DNA of 64,000 nt, taken from the NCBI RefSeq assembly GCF_021290985.1, contig NZ_JAJOYU010000016.1, forward strand, positions 46,765 through 110,764. The letters are read 5' to 3'. Numbering within the stretch: the stretch's first letter is position 1; every line of letters begins with the position of its first letter. Below are positions 34,061-41,983 of this stretch, piece by piece. Source of the DNA: Rheinheimera soli (GTDB taxonomy: Bacteria > Pseudomonadota > Gammaproteobacteria > Enterobacterales > Alteromonadaceae). The notes under the pieces are model-generated. The model searched no databases and was not told where the DNA came from. It worked only from the letters and a program-made list of their open reading frames with translations. Both the position numbers and the translations under genes were made by a program.

Positions 34061-34174
34061 ATGAGCTGGAAACCGAAATTTACACTTTGTAAACGGAGTA
34101 TGGTTGTAGGTCTTAGTTTTGGCATCGCGATTGGCATATGTGTCCAAATAATGATTCAACAATTCTTTGGCTGA
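34061..34174 (+). CDS. 37-residue single-helix protein, candidate immunity protein for precursor 3
   Basis: A short ORF (MSWKPKFTLCKRSMVVGLSF, then GIAIGICVQIMIQQFFG) sits about 60 nt after precursor 3. It has a basic N-terminus and one helix, like the 41-residue proteins behind precursor 2, but no clear sequence identity with them. GAGAG lies about 7 nt upstream. By position it is a candidate immunity protein. Its shortness leaves real doubt that it is translated. Confidence 0.5.
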   Translation: MSWKPKFTLCKRSMVVGLSFGIAIGICVQIMIQQFFG

Positions 34175-34178
34175 GGAT

Positions 34179-34203
34179 CAATGGGGTCAAATCTTTCCCA
34201 TTG
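34179..34203. repeat. Palindrome CAATGGG-N11-CCCATTG
   Basis: A 7-bp inverted repeat with an 11-nt loop containing GTCAAATC at the left boundary of repeat B. Its look recalls the hairpin ends of REP-type or RAYT-associated elements, but no transposase is nearby. Confidence 0.4.
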
Positions 34204-34222
34204 CTCCGAATGAGTGCTTGGC

Positions 34223-34433
34223 CATGAACTTTATATAATTTTCTGAAATAAGATTATGCATTGCCATGAGCGAGTTTCGTTCGCTTCCATCTTTTGATGG
34301 AGTATGTTTATACAAAGTTGACCTTGCTTCGTTTATGGCATTTTCTAGTACTTGAAGGTTCATCCACTGATCGAGAGAATTTCCCCAAAGTAGGGTTCAA
34401 GATAGGGCGCCCAAGACGATTACAGCTCATGGG
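34223..34433. repeat. Degenerate repeat B (partner at 30739)
   Basis: This is the second copy of the roughly 210-bp repeat. On the minus strand it still reads about 60 codons (QWMNLQVLENAINEAR ... SFGAMGKI, then stop), better preserved than copy A, with an in-frame stop further upstream. It probably derives from the 3' end of an unidentified gene that travels with the peptide modules. Confidence 0.72.
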
Positions 34434-34469
34434 CGCGGGGCAAGACTTGACCACATTAGTGATAAAAGT

Positions 34470-34727
34470 ATGAAACTCGCTGTATTACTATCAATAGCTG
34501 CATCATTTTCTATCTTTTTTATGTCTCTTGGTGACCCATATGCTCAGGTAACTATCGGTAGTGTTGCATTTGTTATAGTTAGTATGTTTCTTTTTTATGA
34601 AAAAAATGATGCTTTCACGCCTCTTGGTAATTTTAAGGTTTTTTTATTTAAGTTCCTACTAAGTTTGTCTGTTGCCATACCGTTAGTGTCTTTAACTGTT
34701 TGGCTATCCCATTACTTTGGGGGGTGA
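34470..34727 (+). CDS. Small membrane protein, possible immunity protein
   Basis: This 85-residue protein has three hydrophobic helices (about residues 3-19, 26-43 and 58-80) and no recognised family. The lack of a strong Shine-Dalgarno and its AT-rich codons fit the rest of the bacteriocin locus. Three- or four-helix small membrane proteins commonly give immunity to class II bacteriocins, so this is an alternative immunity candidate. It is the last ORF after repeat B. Confidence 0.55.
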   Translation: MKLAVLLSIAASFSIFFMSLGDPYAQVTIGSVAFVIVSMFLFYEKNDAFTPLGNFKVFLFKFLLSLSVAIPLVSLTVWLSHYFGG

Positions 34728-34840
34728 ATTTATTTAGCTATTTATATGAAATTTTATTTTTATATAAATCTCTAGTTCAGTGGTTTTCTCACTTATATTC
34801 GCTGAGGAAATTAAATGACGGCGCATTTCTTTTCTGAGAG

Positions 34841-35149
34841 ATGAACATCATGTTTGACGTTCAATGTCCGCATTGTAAGAAAACGCTCACGATCAGGCAG
34901 AGGAAAGGGCTTATCATTCAGCCATCAATTCGCTGCATTTTTTGCCATAAGAGTATAAAAATCAGCGAGAACGCAACGTTCTTAAATTCTTGGTTTCTGG
35001 GGACTATCCTTGGCATTAGCATGCAGTTATTTTTGAACAGTTCATTAGCTTTTATTATCTGCACTGCGTTGTTTGTGTGTTTTTTTCTACAACCATTTAT
35101 CGATATTTTTTACTCTTTGGAACCGGCAGAAGATGACTTCGATTTCTGA
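34841..35149 (+). CDS. Zinc-ribbon membrane protein, function unknown
   Basis: This 102-residue protein has an N-terminal zinc ribbon (CPHC at residues 9-12 and CIFC at 32-35) and two hydrophobic helices (about 52-68 and 70-90), ending in an acidic tail. Start ATG at 34841 or at 34850; the first three residues may be absent. AT-rich codons match the upstream locus. It may be unrelated to the bacteriocin genes, because no function can be seen. Confidence 0.6.
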   Translation: MNIMFDVQCPHCKKTLTIRQRKGLIIQPSIRCIFCHKSIKISENATFLNSWFLGTILGISMQLFLNSSLAFIICTALFVCFFLQPFIDIFYSLEPAEDDFDF

Positions 35150-35171
35150 ATGCAGAGGCTTGCGGTGCTGA

Positions 35172-35543
35172 TCACTGCTGCCTGAACTCTTCCAGCTTCG
35201 GATATTGCCTTAACACATCACAAGCCCTTGTCATGGCGTCGCCAAATAAGGCCGGATGAAAATCACCGTTTTGGCAGTAGTCGCGGCGAAATTGCAGCAG
35301 GTTGGTGATGTTTTGTGCTGCTTTGGCTAACGCTTCCTGCTGGCCTGTGCCGTAATCCTGGCCTATAGCATAAAAAGCTTTTTGAATTTTACGGGTGACC
35401 ATGGAATCAGACTGAGCGCCAGGCAGTGAAATATGTTCGGCTAACCAGTCCAGCACAGGTTCTGAATAAGGCAACATTCGTGGATGGTCATAAAAGGTCA
35501 GGGTGCTGACTATCAGCAAACACAACAGCAAAAAATTGCGCAT
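35172..35543 (-). CDS. Periplasmic protein of unknown function
   Basis: This 123-residue protein has an N-terminal hydrophobic segment (RNFLLLCLLIVSTLTF) that acts as a signal peptide or anchor, then a helical mature part with two cysteines (DYCQNGDF, ACDVLRQ) that could pair. No family was recognised. It is convergent with the zinc-ribbon gene and divergent from ccoG. Its base composition is that of the core chromosome, so the accessory region ends near 35.15 kb. Confidence 0.65.
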   Translation of the reverse strand: MRNFLLLCLLIVSTLTFYDHPRMLPYSEPVLDWLAEHISLPGAQSDSMVTRKIQKAFYAIGQDYGTGQQEALAKAAQNITNLLQFRRDYCQNGDFHPALFGDAMTRACDVLRQYPKLEEFRQQ

Positions 35544-35907
35544 AATTTGTTACCCCATTTATAACTCTATTGTTTATAACACAGCAAGAGCAGCATGACA
35601 CTGTCAATCAGGCTACCAAAATATGCGGCACTGTAAACAAAGTTGACACATCTAAATTGAGCTTAAGATGAAAATTCAATATGGATCATAGTGTTATATA
35701 CTATTGGCCTTTGGTTCGATTATTGCAGTAACACATAGGGTTATAACAGAAAGCAGTAGAGGCCAGGCTTCAGCACCCTAAACTACTATGCCAAAAGCAG
35801 ACTGGCACAGTGGTCACGGATTGGTCAAAACAAAGCTGGGCTTGTCCTGTATCAACAAGCTGCATTAAACAGCCTGCTACACTGAATACTGGGTAGCAGC
35901 ACGAGGA
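35544..35907. other. Divergent intergenic region upstream of ccoG
   Basis: These 364 bp hold the promoters of ccoG and the small periplasmic protein gene. TATACT at 35697-35702 could be a -10 element, but no convincing -35 or FNR box (TTGAT-N4-ATCAA) was found. No ORF or RNA gene was recognised. Confidence 0.5.
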
Positions 35908-37332
35908 ATGGGCGTGGATAACAAGATAGATATTAAAAACATTCCGGTAGAGGTGCATCAACCCAATCCGGACAAAAAAGCCAAATACAACCCAAGAGAC
36001 CGCATTTACATTCGGGCTGTGAAGGGCCTGCATCAAAGCTTAAGGCGTAATATTGGCTTTGTGTTTATGGGTCTGTTTATGTTGTTGCCATGGCTGGAAT
36101 TTCATGGTCAGCAAGCTATTTTGTTTGATTTAGTTGAGCAAAGGTTTTATATCTTCGGTATGACCTTGTGGCCACAGGATTTCACTATTCTGGCTTGGAT
36201 TTTTGTCATTGGCGCTTTTGCGTTGTTTTTTGTCACCACTTTTTATGGCAGGGTCTGGTGTGGTTATTTATGTCCGCAAACCGTATGGACCTTTATTTTC
36301 ATGTGGTTTGAAGAAAAAATTCAGGGCACCCGTAATCAGCGCATGAAGCTGGATCGGGACCCCTGGAGCTTCAGCAAAGTGATGAAAAAAGGCCTGACCC
36401 ATTTCAGCTGGCTGGCATTTTCTGTACTCACAGCATTGATTTTTGTTGGCTACTTTACCCCTGTTGATCAACTGTTTATCCAATTTTTTACACTAGAAGC
36501 CAGCTTCTGGGCTGCGGTTTCAGTCTGGTTTTTTGCTTTCTGTACTTATGGCAATGCAGGCTGGATGCGTGAAATTATGTGTACTCACATTTGCCCTTAT
36601 GCCCGCTTCCAGTCGGCCATGTTTGATAAAGACACCTTTACCGTGACTTATGATGCCAAACGTGGCGAAAACCGGGGTCCACGCGCCCGTAAAGACACAG
36701 ACTACAAAGCCAAAGGCTTAGGCGATTGTATCGACTGTAATTTATGTGTGCATGTTTGCCCTACCGGCATTGATATTCGTAACGGCCTGCAGTACGAGTG
36801 CATTAACTGTGGCGCCTGTATCGATGCCTGTGACGACACTATGGATAAAATGGGCTATGCCAAAGGCTTAATCAGCTACACCACAGAACATAGTCTGGAA
36901 GGCAAAACCACCAAAGTCGTGCGTGGCAAGTTAGTCGGTTACTTTATGGTACTGGTTGCTGTGTGTGCGGCCTTTGCCTGGACCTTAGTGGTGCGTAAAC
37001 CTGTGGTGATGGACATAGTGCGCGACCGTGGCGCTTTGTACCGTGAAACCGACGAAGGTTTAATTGAAAACACCTACACCTTAAAAGTGATAAACAAATC
37101 GCAGCAGGAACAAACTTACCAGTTGTCTGTGCAAGGCCTCGATGACGCACAGTGGTTGGGTGAGAAAGAGCTGACTATCAAAGGTGGTGAAACTGCTAAC
37201 CTGCCGATCAGTTTGTCTTTGGATCCTGTGGATGCGAAAAAACCTGTGCTGGATATTGAGTTTGTATTGCAGGATAGCGACGAGCCTGACATTCGCTTAA
37301 CTCAGGGCAGCAAGTTCTTTTCCGCCCGTTAA
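35908..37332 (+). CDS. ccoG: Cytochrome c oxidase accessory protein CcoG
   Basis: This 474-residue inner-membrane ferredoxin-like protein (also FixG/RdxA) has five or six helices, the motif GRVWCGYLCPQTVWT, and two 4Fe-4S clusters bound by CIDCNLCVHVCPTG and CINCGACIDACD (near residues 270-320), with an Ig-like C-terminal periplasmic domain (about 370-474). CcoG reduces copper for assembly of the CuB site in cbb3 oxidase. The ccoNOPQ genes are not in the window. A clear terminator follows. Confidence 0.96.
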   Translation: MGVDNKIDIKNIPVEVHQPNPDKKAKYNPRDRIYIRAVKGLHQSLRRNIGFVFMGLFMLLPWLEFHGQQAILFDLVEQRFYIFGMTLWPQDFTILAWIFVIGAFALFFVTTFYGRVWCGYLCPQTVWTFIFMWFEEKIQGTRNQRMKLDRDPWSFSKVMKKGLTHFSWLAFSVLTALIFVGYFTPVDQLFIQFFTLEASFWAAVSVWFFAFCTYGNAGWMREIMCTHICPYARFQSAMFDKDTFTVTYDAKRGENRGPRARKDTDYKAKGLGDCIDCNLCVHVCPTGIDIRNGLQYECINCGACIDACDDTMDKMGYAKGLISYTTEHSLEGKTTKVVRGKLVGYFMVLVAVCAAFAWTLVVRKPVVMDIVRDRGALYRETDEGLIENTYTLKVINKSQQEQTYQLSVQGLDDAQWLGEKELTIKGGETANLPISLSLDPVDAKKPVLDIEFVLQDSDEPDIRLTQGSKFFSAR

Positions 37333-37351
37333 ATCAGTAAAAGCGTTAGAC

Positions 37352-37378
37352 TAGGGAGCTTCGGCTCCCTATTTTTTT
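37352..37378 (+). terminator. Rho-independent terminator of ccoG
   Basis: TAGGGAGC-TTCG-GCTCCCTA forms an 8-bp stem capped by a stable UUCG tetraloop and is followed by seven T residues. Confidence 0.95.
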
Positions 37379-37406
37379 GGCAGCAGCATCGACTAAACGG
37401 AATTCC

Positions 37407-38387
37407 ATGAGCACTTTTGACTTTTCTACTTTAAGTCCGGATTTAATGCTGGATGCCTTATTTCATTATGGCTTTGATGTCAGCTCGGGTTTATTGCAAC
37501 TCAACAGCTTTGAAAACAGAGTCTGTCAGTTTAGAGATGACGATCGCAAAAGCTGGGTGGTGAAGTTTTACCGGCCAGAACGCTGGAGTTTTGAGCAACT
37601 GAATGAAGAACATCAGTTTGTTGCTGAACTGGCAGAGATTGAAGTGCCAGTGGCCGAAGCTGTGGCGCGGGATGGTCAGCAGGTGTTGTCCTATGGTGGC
37701 TTTTATTTGTCTGTGTTTCCCAGTCGTGGTGGCCGTACTTTAGAGCCGGATAACGATAATCAAATGCTGCAATTGGGGCGTTTTTTAGGCATGGTACATC
37801 AGGTAGGCGCTGCCCGGCCTTTTGTACACAGGCCAACCATAAACCATCAAACCTTTTTGCTCGACAGCCAGCAAAGCTTGTTGCAGTCGGGCTTGATTCC
37901 GCCTTCGCTGGAAAAAGATTATCAGGCGATGATGCAACAGTTATGCGATAAGGTTGGTCCTTTGTATAAGCCGGAAAAAATCCGCCGGGTGCATGGCGAC
38001 TGCCATATAGGTAATTTGTTGTGGCATGACGACAGGCCTTTGTTGCTGGACTTTGACGACAGCCGTAACGGCCCTGCGGTACAGGATTTATGGTTGTTGC
38101 TAAACGGCGACAGAGTGGAGCAAACCTATCAGTTGTCGTTATTGCTGGAAGAGTATGAGCAGTACTGCGATTTTGACCATAAAGAGCTGCGTTTAATCGA
38201 ACCTTTACGGGCTATGCGGATTTTGTCTTATATGGCCTGGATCGCAAAAAGGTGGAGCGATCCGGCGTTTCCGAAGAACTTTCCGTGGTTCAGCACAGAC
38301 CAATATTGGCAGCAACAATTAAGGGCGCTGGATGAACAGCTGAAATTCTGTGACCAGAGCCCACTTTCTTTGATGCCCCAGTGGTAA
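37407..38387 (+). CDS. srkA: Stress response kinase A
   Basis: This 326-residue aminoglycoside-phosphotransferase-fold kinase matches E. coli SrkA (YihE, 328 residues): SFENRVCQFRDDD, WVVKFYRPERWS with the ATP-binding lysine, the catalytic loop RRVHGDCHIGNLLW and the metal-binding LLLDFDDSRNGP. SrkA is a Ser/Thr protein kinase that protects against death by reactive oxygen in stressed cells. The ATG at 37407 is chosen because the protein then aligns with the family. As in E. coli, dsbA follows directly (about 48 bp), so the conserved srkA-dsbA order is kept. Confidence 0.94.
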   Translation: MSTFDFSTLSPDLMLDALFHYGFDVSSGLLQLNSFENRVCQFRDDDRKSWVVKFYRPERWSFEQLNEEHQFVAELAEIEVPVAEAVARDGQQVLSYGGFYLSVFPSRGGRTLEPDNDNQMLQLGRFLGMVHQVGAARPFVHRPTINHQTFLLDSQQSLLQSGLIPPSLEKDYQAMMQQLCDKVGPLYKPEKIRRVHGDCHIGNLLWHDDRPLLLDFDDSRNGPAVQDLWLLLNGDRVEQTYQLSLLLEEYEQYCDFDHKELRLIEPLRAMRILSYMAWIAKRWSDPAFPKNFPWFSTDQYWQQQLRALDEQLKFCDQSPLSLMPQW

Positions 38388-38434
38388 GTTTTTGTTAGAG
38401 TAGTGGCAGTTTTATTCCAAGGAACATTTGAATA

Positions 38435-39070
38435 ATGAAAAAGTTAACAGCGTTGTTAGTAGGTGCTTTGTTATTACCTGTTGCAGTTTTTGCTGCTCAG
38501 TTTGAAGAAGGTAAACACTACGAAGTGATTTCAGAGCAAGCCACGGCCAAGCCTGAAGTAAAAGAATTTTTCTCTTTTTATTGCCCTGCTTGTTTTGCCT
38601 ATGAGCCTAAAGTGCAGGCCTTAGCTAAACAATTACCAACAGGTGCTGAACTGAAAAAAGTACATGTCGACTTTTTACAACATGCATCTCCAGAAATTCA
38701 GGTCACCTTGGCCAAAGCCTACCTGGTTGCGAAAAACCTGGGCAAAGGCGACGAGATTGCCAGCGCGCTTTTTAATCATATTCATGTAGACCGTAAAAGT
38801 TTTGCTAACGATGACGAGATCAAAGCCGTTGTTGTTGCCAATGGCATCGATGCAGACACTTACGACAAAGCGATTAAAAGCTTTACTGTAGCTGGTGGCG
38901 CCAAGCAAATGAAAAAAGAGCAAGAAGCTTTATCAGCCCGCCGTGTATTAAGCAGTGTGCCAACCTTTATCATCAACGGTAAATACAAAATTCTGAGCCA
39001 GGGTTTGAGCCGTGAAAATCAGGATGAAGAGTTTAAGCAGTTAGTTAATTTTTTACTGACTCAATCTTAA
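38435..39070 (+). CDS. dsbA: Thiol:disulfide interchange protein DsbA with CPAC site
   Basis: This 211-residue periplasmic oxidase has a signal peptide (cleavage near residue 20), a thioredoxin fold with inserted helical domain, active site Cys50-Pro-Ala-Cys53 and cis-proline loop SVPTFIING. Its place after srkA marks it as the dsbA orthologue, which introduces disulfides into exported proteins. The canonical site is CPHC; here the redox-tuning His is Ala, which is expected to make the protein less oxidising. A second DsbA-like gene with a CGHC site follows 16 nt downstream. SD AAGGAA precedes the ATG. Confidence 0.92.
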   Translation: MKKLTALLVGALLLPVAVFAAQFEEGKHYEVISEQATAKPEVKEFFSFYCPACFAYEPKVQALAKQLPTGAELKKVHVDFLQHASPEIQVTLAKAYLVAKNLGKGDEIASALFNHIHVDRKSFANDDEIKAVVVANGIDADTYDKAIKSFTVAGGAKQMKKEQEALSARRVLSSVPTFIINGKYKILSQGLSRENQDEEFKQLVNFLLTQS

Positions 39071-39086
39071 TTAGAAGGCGTTCCTT

Positions 39087-39734
39087 ATGTTGAAAAAATT
39101 ACTGGTTGCCTTGGTATTTGCCCCTGTTATGGCCTTAGCTTCTGCAGCTTCCCCTGTGCAGTATCAGGAAGGTGTGCATTACGAGGTGATCGCAGAAAAA
39201 GCGACAACTAAACCAGAAGTTCTGGAGTTCTTTTCGTTTTATTGTGGGCATTGCAAAGCCTTTGAACCCTTTGCTCAGGCTTTGGATAAAAACCTGCCTA
39301 CAGGTGTCAGCCTGACCAAGCACCATGTCGACTTTTTACGGGTGGCACCGCCTGAGCTACAGCAGTCTTTAGCTAAGGCTTATGTGGTAGCCAAAAATGC
39401 AGGCCAGGGCGATCGTATTTCAAATGTGATTTTCGATTATTTACATAATCAGCGCGCTACTTTCAGTTCAGAACAAGATATTCGTAACCTGTTGGTGGTG
39501 AATGATATTCCGGCTATGTTGTTTGACTCAGGCATGGTCAATCCGGAGGTCGTTGCTGAAGTCGCTGTTATGAAAAAAAGTCAGGATCACTACTCTGAAG
39601 CCAAAGTACTGCAAGGTGTACCTACACTTTTGGTCAACGGCAAGTACCTGGTGAAGTTCTCTGGTTTAAGTCAGCAAAATTTCCAGCAAGATTTAAATGC
39701 TGTAGTCACTTATCTGTTAGCGAAAAAAGACTGA
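39087..39734 (+). CDS. Second DsbA-like oxidoreductase with CGHC site
   Basis: This 215-residue paralogue of the preceding protein has a signal peptide (to about residue 21), active site Cys53-Gly-His-Cys56 and cis-proline loop GVPTLLVNG. CGHC is the site of eukaryotic protein disulfide isomerase and unusual in bacterial DsbA. The two genes are adjacent, alike throughout and end in one terminator, so they arose by tandem duplication with divergence of the two middle active-site residues. They may divide oxidase and isomerase-like work. Confidence 0.9.
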   Translation: MLKKLLVALVFAPVMALASAASPVQYQEGVHYEVIAEKATTKPEVLEFFSFYCGHCKAFEPFAQALDKNLPTGVSLTKHHVDFLRVAPPELQQSLAKAYVVAKNAGQGDRISNVIFDYLHNQRATFSSEQDIRNLLVVNDIPAMLFDSGMVNPEVVAEVAVMKKSQDHYSEAKVLQGVPTLLVNGKYLVKFSGLSQQNFQQDLNAVVTYLLAKKD

Positions 39735-39760
39735 CAGCATCCATTCAGTACAAAGTAAAA

Positions 39761-39797
39761 AAACCGGCTCAGTTGATGAAGTGAGCCGGTTTTTGTT
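39761..39797. terminator. Bidirectional terminator after the dsbA pair
   Basis: AAACCGGCTCA and TGAGCCGGTTT form an 11-bp stem with a 10-nt loop, followed by TTTGTTTTG and preceded by an A-run. It serves the dsbA pair and the convergent pectate lyase gene. Confidence 0.9.
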
Positions 39798-39812
39798 TTG
39801 TTACGCTGACGC

Positions 39813-41297
39813 TCAAAAACTACATTTATTCACTCCAGCATTAGCTATCACATGAGCTTTCACTTCATTAGTGGGTAATAAAGCGAAGCTGTACGGCAGA
39901 TTTAATACTGCATTCGGCTGTACATTGGGTCCTGCAATCACACCCTCAGATGGCATCGCCTGCCAGGTGGTATTGCTGAACTGATTGCCTCTGGTATCCC
40001 AGTACCCCAAAGCGCTGGAATAAAACGACACTATAGGGTTAGTGGTGTTTTCAAACACATTGTTTTCAATACGGATCACCGCGCCCATTCTGCTGTTAAT
40101 GCCAGTGTCCTGCACTTCGGTGTAGTAATTGTTGTAAATATGGCCCTGGCCAAAACGGAATAACGGCAGGCGTGAATTGACTCTTTGCCAGTAGTTATGG
40201 TGAAAGGTAATACGGCGGTTGAAGTTGTCAGAATCGCTGTTGCCCCATAACGAGGTTTTCCAGCTGTCGTGCAGATAGTTGTATGAAATCGTTACTTTAT
40301 CTACGTCTTTTTTGCCGCTGACTAACTCGTCGTAATAGTCTTTCCCTACATCCAGGCTGTTGTAAATTTCGTTGTGATCGATCCAGATATTGCTGGCTGG
40401 CCCTTCCAGCGTAATAGCATCTTTATCCCCTGTATTGACATAACGCAGCTTTAAATTGCGCAGAATCACGTTATTGGCGCGGAAGACTTTAATGCCTATA
40501 CCATCAAATAAGGCGTTGTTGCCCACCCCAATAATACTGACGTTATTCATATCTTTAATATCAAATTTACTGACGCCACCTGAGTTGGCTGTGGTAATAG
40601 TGCCATTGACTCTGATGGTTAAAGGGCGGTTTAAATCCCTGTTGGCCAAAGCGGCCTGAATTTCAGCTCCTGTGGTTGCTGTGACAGTCACCGCATTGGC
40701 ACCTGCGCCTCCTGTGGTGCCTCCATCCAGCGACGCAAAACCTTGTGGGCTTGTGCTGCAGGCCGTAACTTCACCTGTTGGCGGCGGGTCAGTCGGGTCT
40801 GTAGGGTCAACTGGCTCTGTTGGATCCGTAGGGTCCGGATCTGTGCCGCCTTCTGTATTCAGATAGACTTCAAATTCGGCAATACGGGGTGCTGAGCTGG
40901 CGCTGATAATTTCCAGATTCAGCTTTTTACTGCTGATGGTGCTTAAATTCAGCACTTTATTGCCGCCAATACTGCTGCCGCTGGCCAGTTCAGCACCATT
41001 GTCGTTATTGACTAAACGCCAACTGGTGACTGCAGAACCAGTTTCTTTCAGCACCACCTGATTCAGTTGAACGGCAGAGCTCCATTTCACCGATACCCTT
41101 TGGTTTGAGTTACTGGAAGGCTGCCAGTAGCTTTGTAAGTCGTTGTCTCTGACATCTGAATAACTGATACCGCTGGCTTTACTGGAACCGTCAGCTGCGG
41201 CACCCGGGCCTGTGATCGCCAGATTGTTGGCATGCACCGCAGCACTGACGGCACAGCTTATGGCTAAAAGTGGGAATAGCAGATTTTTATGTTGCAT
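39813..41297 (-). CDS. Secreted pectate lyase (PL1) with discoidin-like domain
   Basis: This 494-residue protein has a signal peptide (to about residue 23, VHA), an N-terminal F5/8 type C-like carbohydrate-binding domain (about 25-150), a proline-threonine-aspartate linker (about 152-175) and a right-handed parallel beta-helix catalytic domain with PL1 signatures: NNVSIIGVGNNALFDG, SNIWIDHNEIYNS, DKVTISYNYLHDSWKTSLWG and RRITFHHNYWQRVNSRLPLFRFG, the last carrying the catalytic Arg. It cleaves polygalacturonate outside the cell by beta-elimination. It is monocistronic. The 19/20 palindromic match with the TonB receptor promoter lies about 160 bp upstream of its start. Confidence 0.92.
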   Translation of the reverse strand: MQHKNLLFPLLAISCAVSAAVHANNLAITGPGAAADGSSKASGISYSDVRDNDLQSYWQPSSNSNQRVSVKWSSAVQLNQVVLKETGSAVTSWRLVNNDNGAELASGSSIGGNKVLNLSTISSKKLNLEIISASSAPRIAEFEVYLNTEGGTDPDPTDPTEPVDPTDPTDPPPTGEVTACSTSPQGFASLDGGTTGGAGANAVTVTATTGAEIQAALANRDLNRPLTIRVNGTITTANSGGVSKFDIKDMNNVSIIGVGNNALFDGIGIKVFRANNVILRNLKLRYVNTGDKDAITLEGPASNIWIDHNEIYNSLDVGKDYYDELVSGKKDVDKVTISYNYLHDSWKTSLWGNSDSDNFNRRITFHHNYWQRVNSRLPLFRFGQGHIYNNYYTEVQDTGINSRMGAVIRIENNVFENTTNPIVSFYSSALGYWDTRGNQFSNTTWQAMPSEGVIAGPNVQPNAVLNLPYSFALLPTNEVKAHVIANAGVNKCSF

Positions 41298-41454
41298 CTA
41301 TTTGTCCTCAAATTGCTGTTATTTTTTATAAGTAGTCCGGTCCTGATTCAGGTCCTGACCGGCACAGCAGAGTGTGGACCAACATTTTAGGGACAGCCAT
41401 TTCACATCTGGAATTACAGCCTGATTATGGATTTGACAAATTTCATCGATTTTG

Positions 41455-41471
41455 TTGCGAACCATTCGCAA
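41455..41471. promoter_or_regulatory. Perfect inverted repeat TTGCGAA-CCA-TTCGCAA
   Basis: A perfect 7-bp inverted repeat lies in the divergent region between pectate lyase and the next gene. With flanking bases (41455-41474) it matches 3848-3867 on the opposite strand at 19 of 20 positions. It has the size and symmetry of a dimeric repressor operator. Confidence 0.5.
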
Positions 41472-41515
41472 TTGAAATAGTCTAGATGATATAAATTCTC
41501 AATTGGAATCATGGC

Positions 41516-41950
41516 ATGGATAATTGGCAACAGATCATTGCTCAGGGCAATCAGGCTTTTAGCGAACGGCATTTGGCGGCTGCGGCGAGCTTTTACCGTC
41601 AGGCTATTTCTGATGTTTGGCCTGTCTGGTATCACTGTGCTTTTGTTTGCTGTCCGCCTGAATTAAGCCGGGAAGAAGCTTCGTTGCCCACTTTCTGTTT
41701 GTCGATTTCCATTCAGAATCTGGCGGAAACTTATGCGCAGCAACAAAGATGGCGGCGTTGTCAAACCACATTAAGGCATGGCTTAAACTGGTTTGAACAA
41801 ATGCTGCAGCGTTTAGATGGTGACCATCCGGCCAGTATTGCTGTGCTGCAGGAATCCGCAAAACTCAGAGCTGAATACAAAGCGGTTTGTCAGAGATACA
41901 AAGTGTGGCAGTTGTCGCGTTTACCAGTCAGCCAGCAGTATGTGCACTAA
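41516..41950 (+). CDS. TPR-like small cytosolic protein
   Basis: This 144-residue protein has two helix-turn-helix-like repeats with the tetratricopeptide spacing (IIAQGNQAFSERHLAAAASFYRQAIS and LAETYAQQQRWRRCQTTLRHGLNWFEQML). No signal peptide is present. Two adjacent cysteines lie near residues 45-46. The function is unknown. It is divergent from the pectate lyase gene and shares the region with the palindrome at 41455. Confidence 0.7.
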   Translation: MDNWQQIIAQGNQAFSERHLAAAASFYRQAISDVWPVWYHCAFVCCPPELSREEASLPTFCLSISIQNLAETYAQQQRWRRCQTTLRHGLNWFEQMLQRLDGDHPASIAVLQESAKLRAEYKAVCQRYKVWQLSRLPVSQQYVH

Positions 41951-41983
41951 AGCGAAAATGGCTCCAGCCAGGGGTTCAGTGAT

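Noticed and set aside
34841..35149. Zinc-ribbon protein as a part of the bacteriocin machinery
   Set aside because: It lacks a double-glycine leader, homology to the duplicated modules, or any known link to bacteriocins. It is listed only as a nearby unknown gene.
35640..35690. FNR/Anr box before ccoG
   Set aside because: Only scattered TTGA and TCAA half-sites are present; spacing does not match TTGAT-N4-ATCAA.
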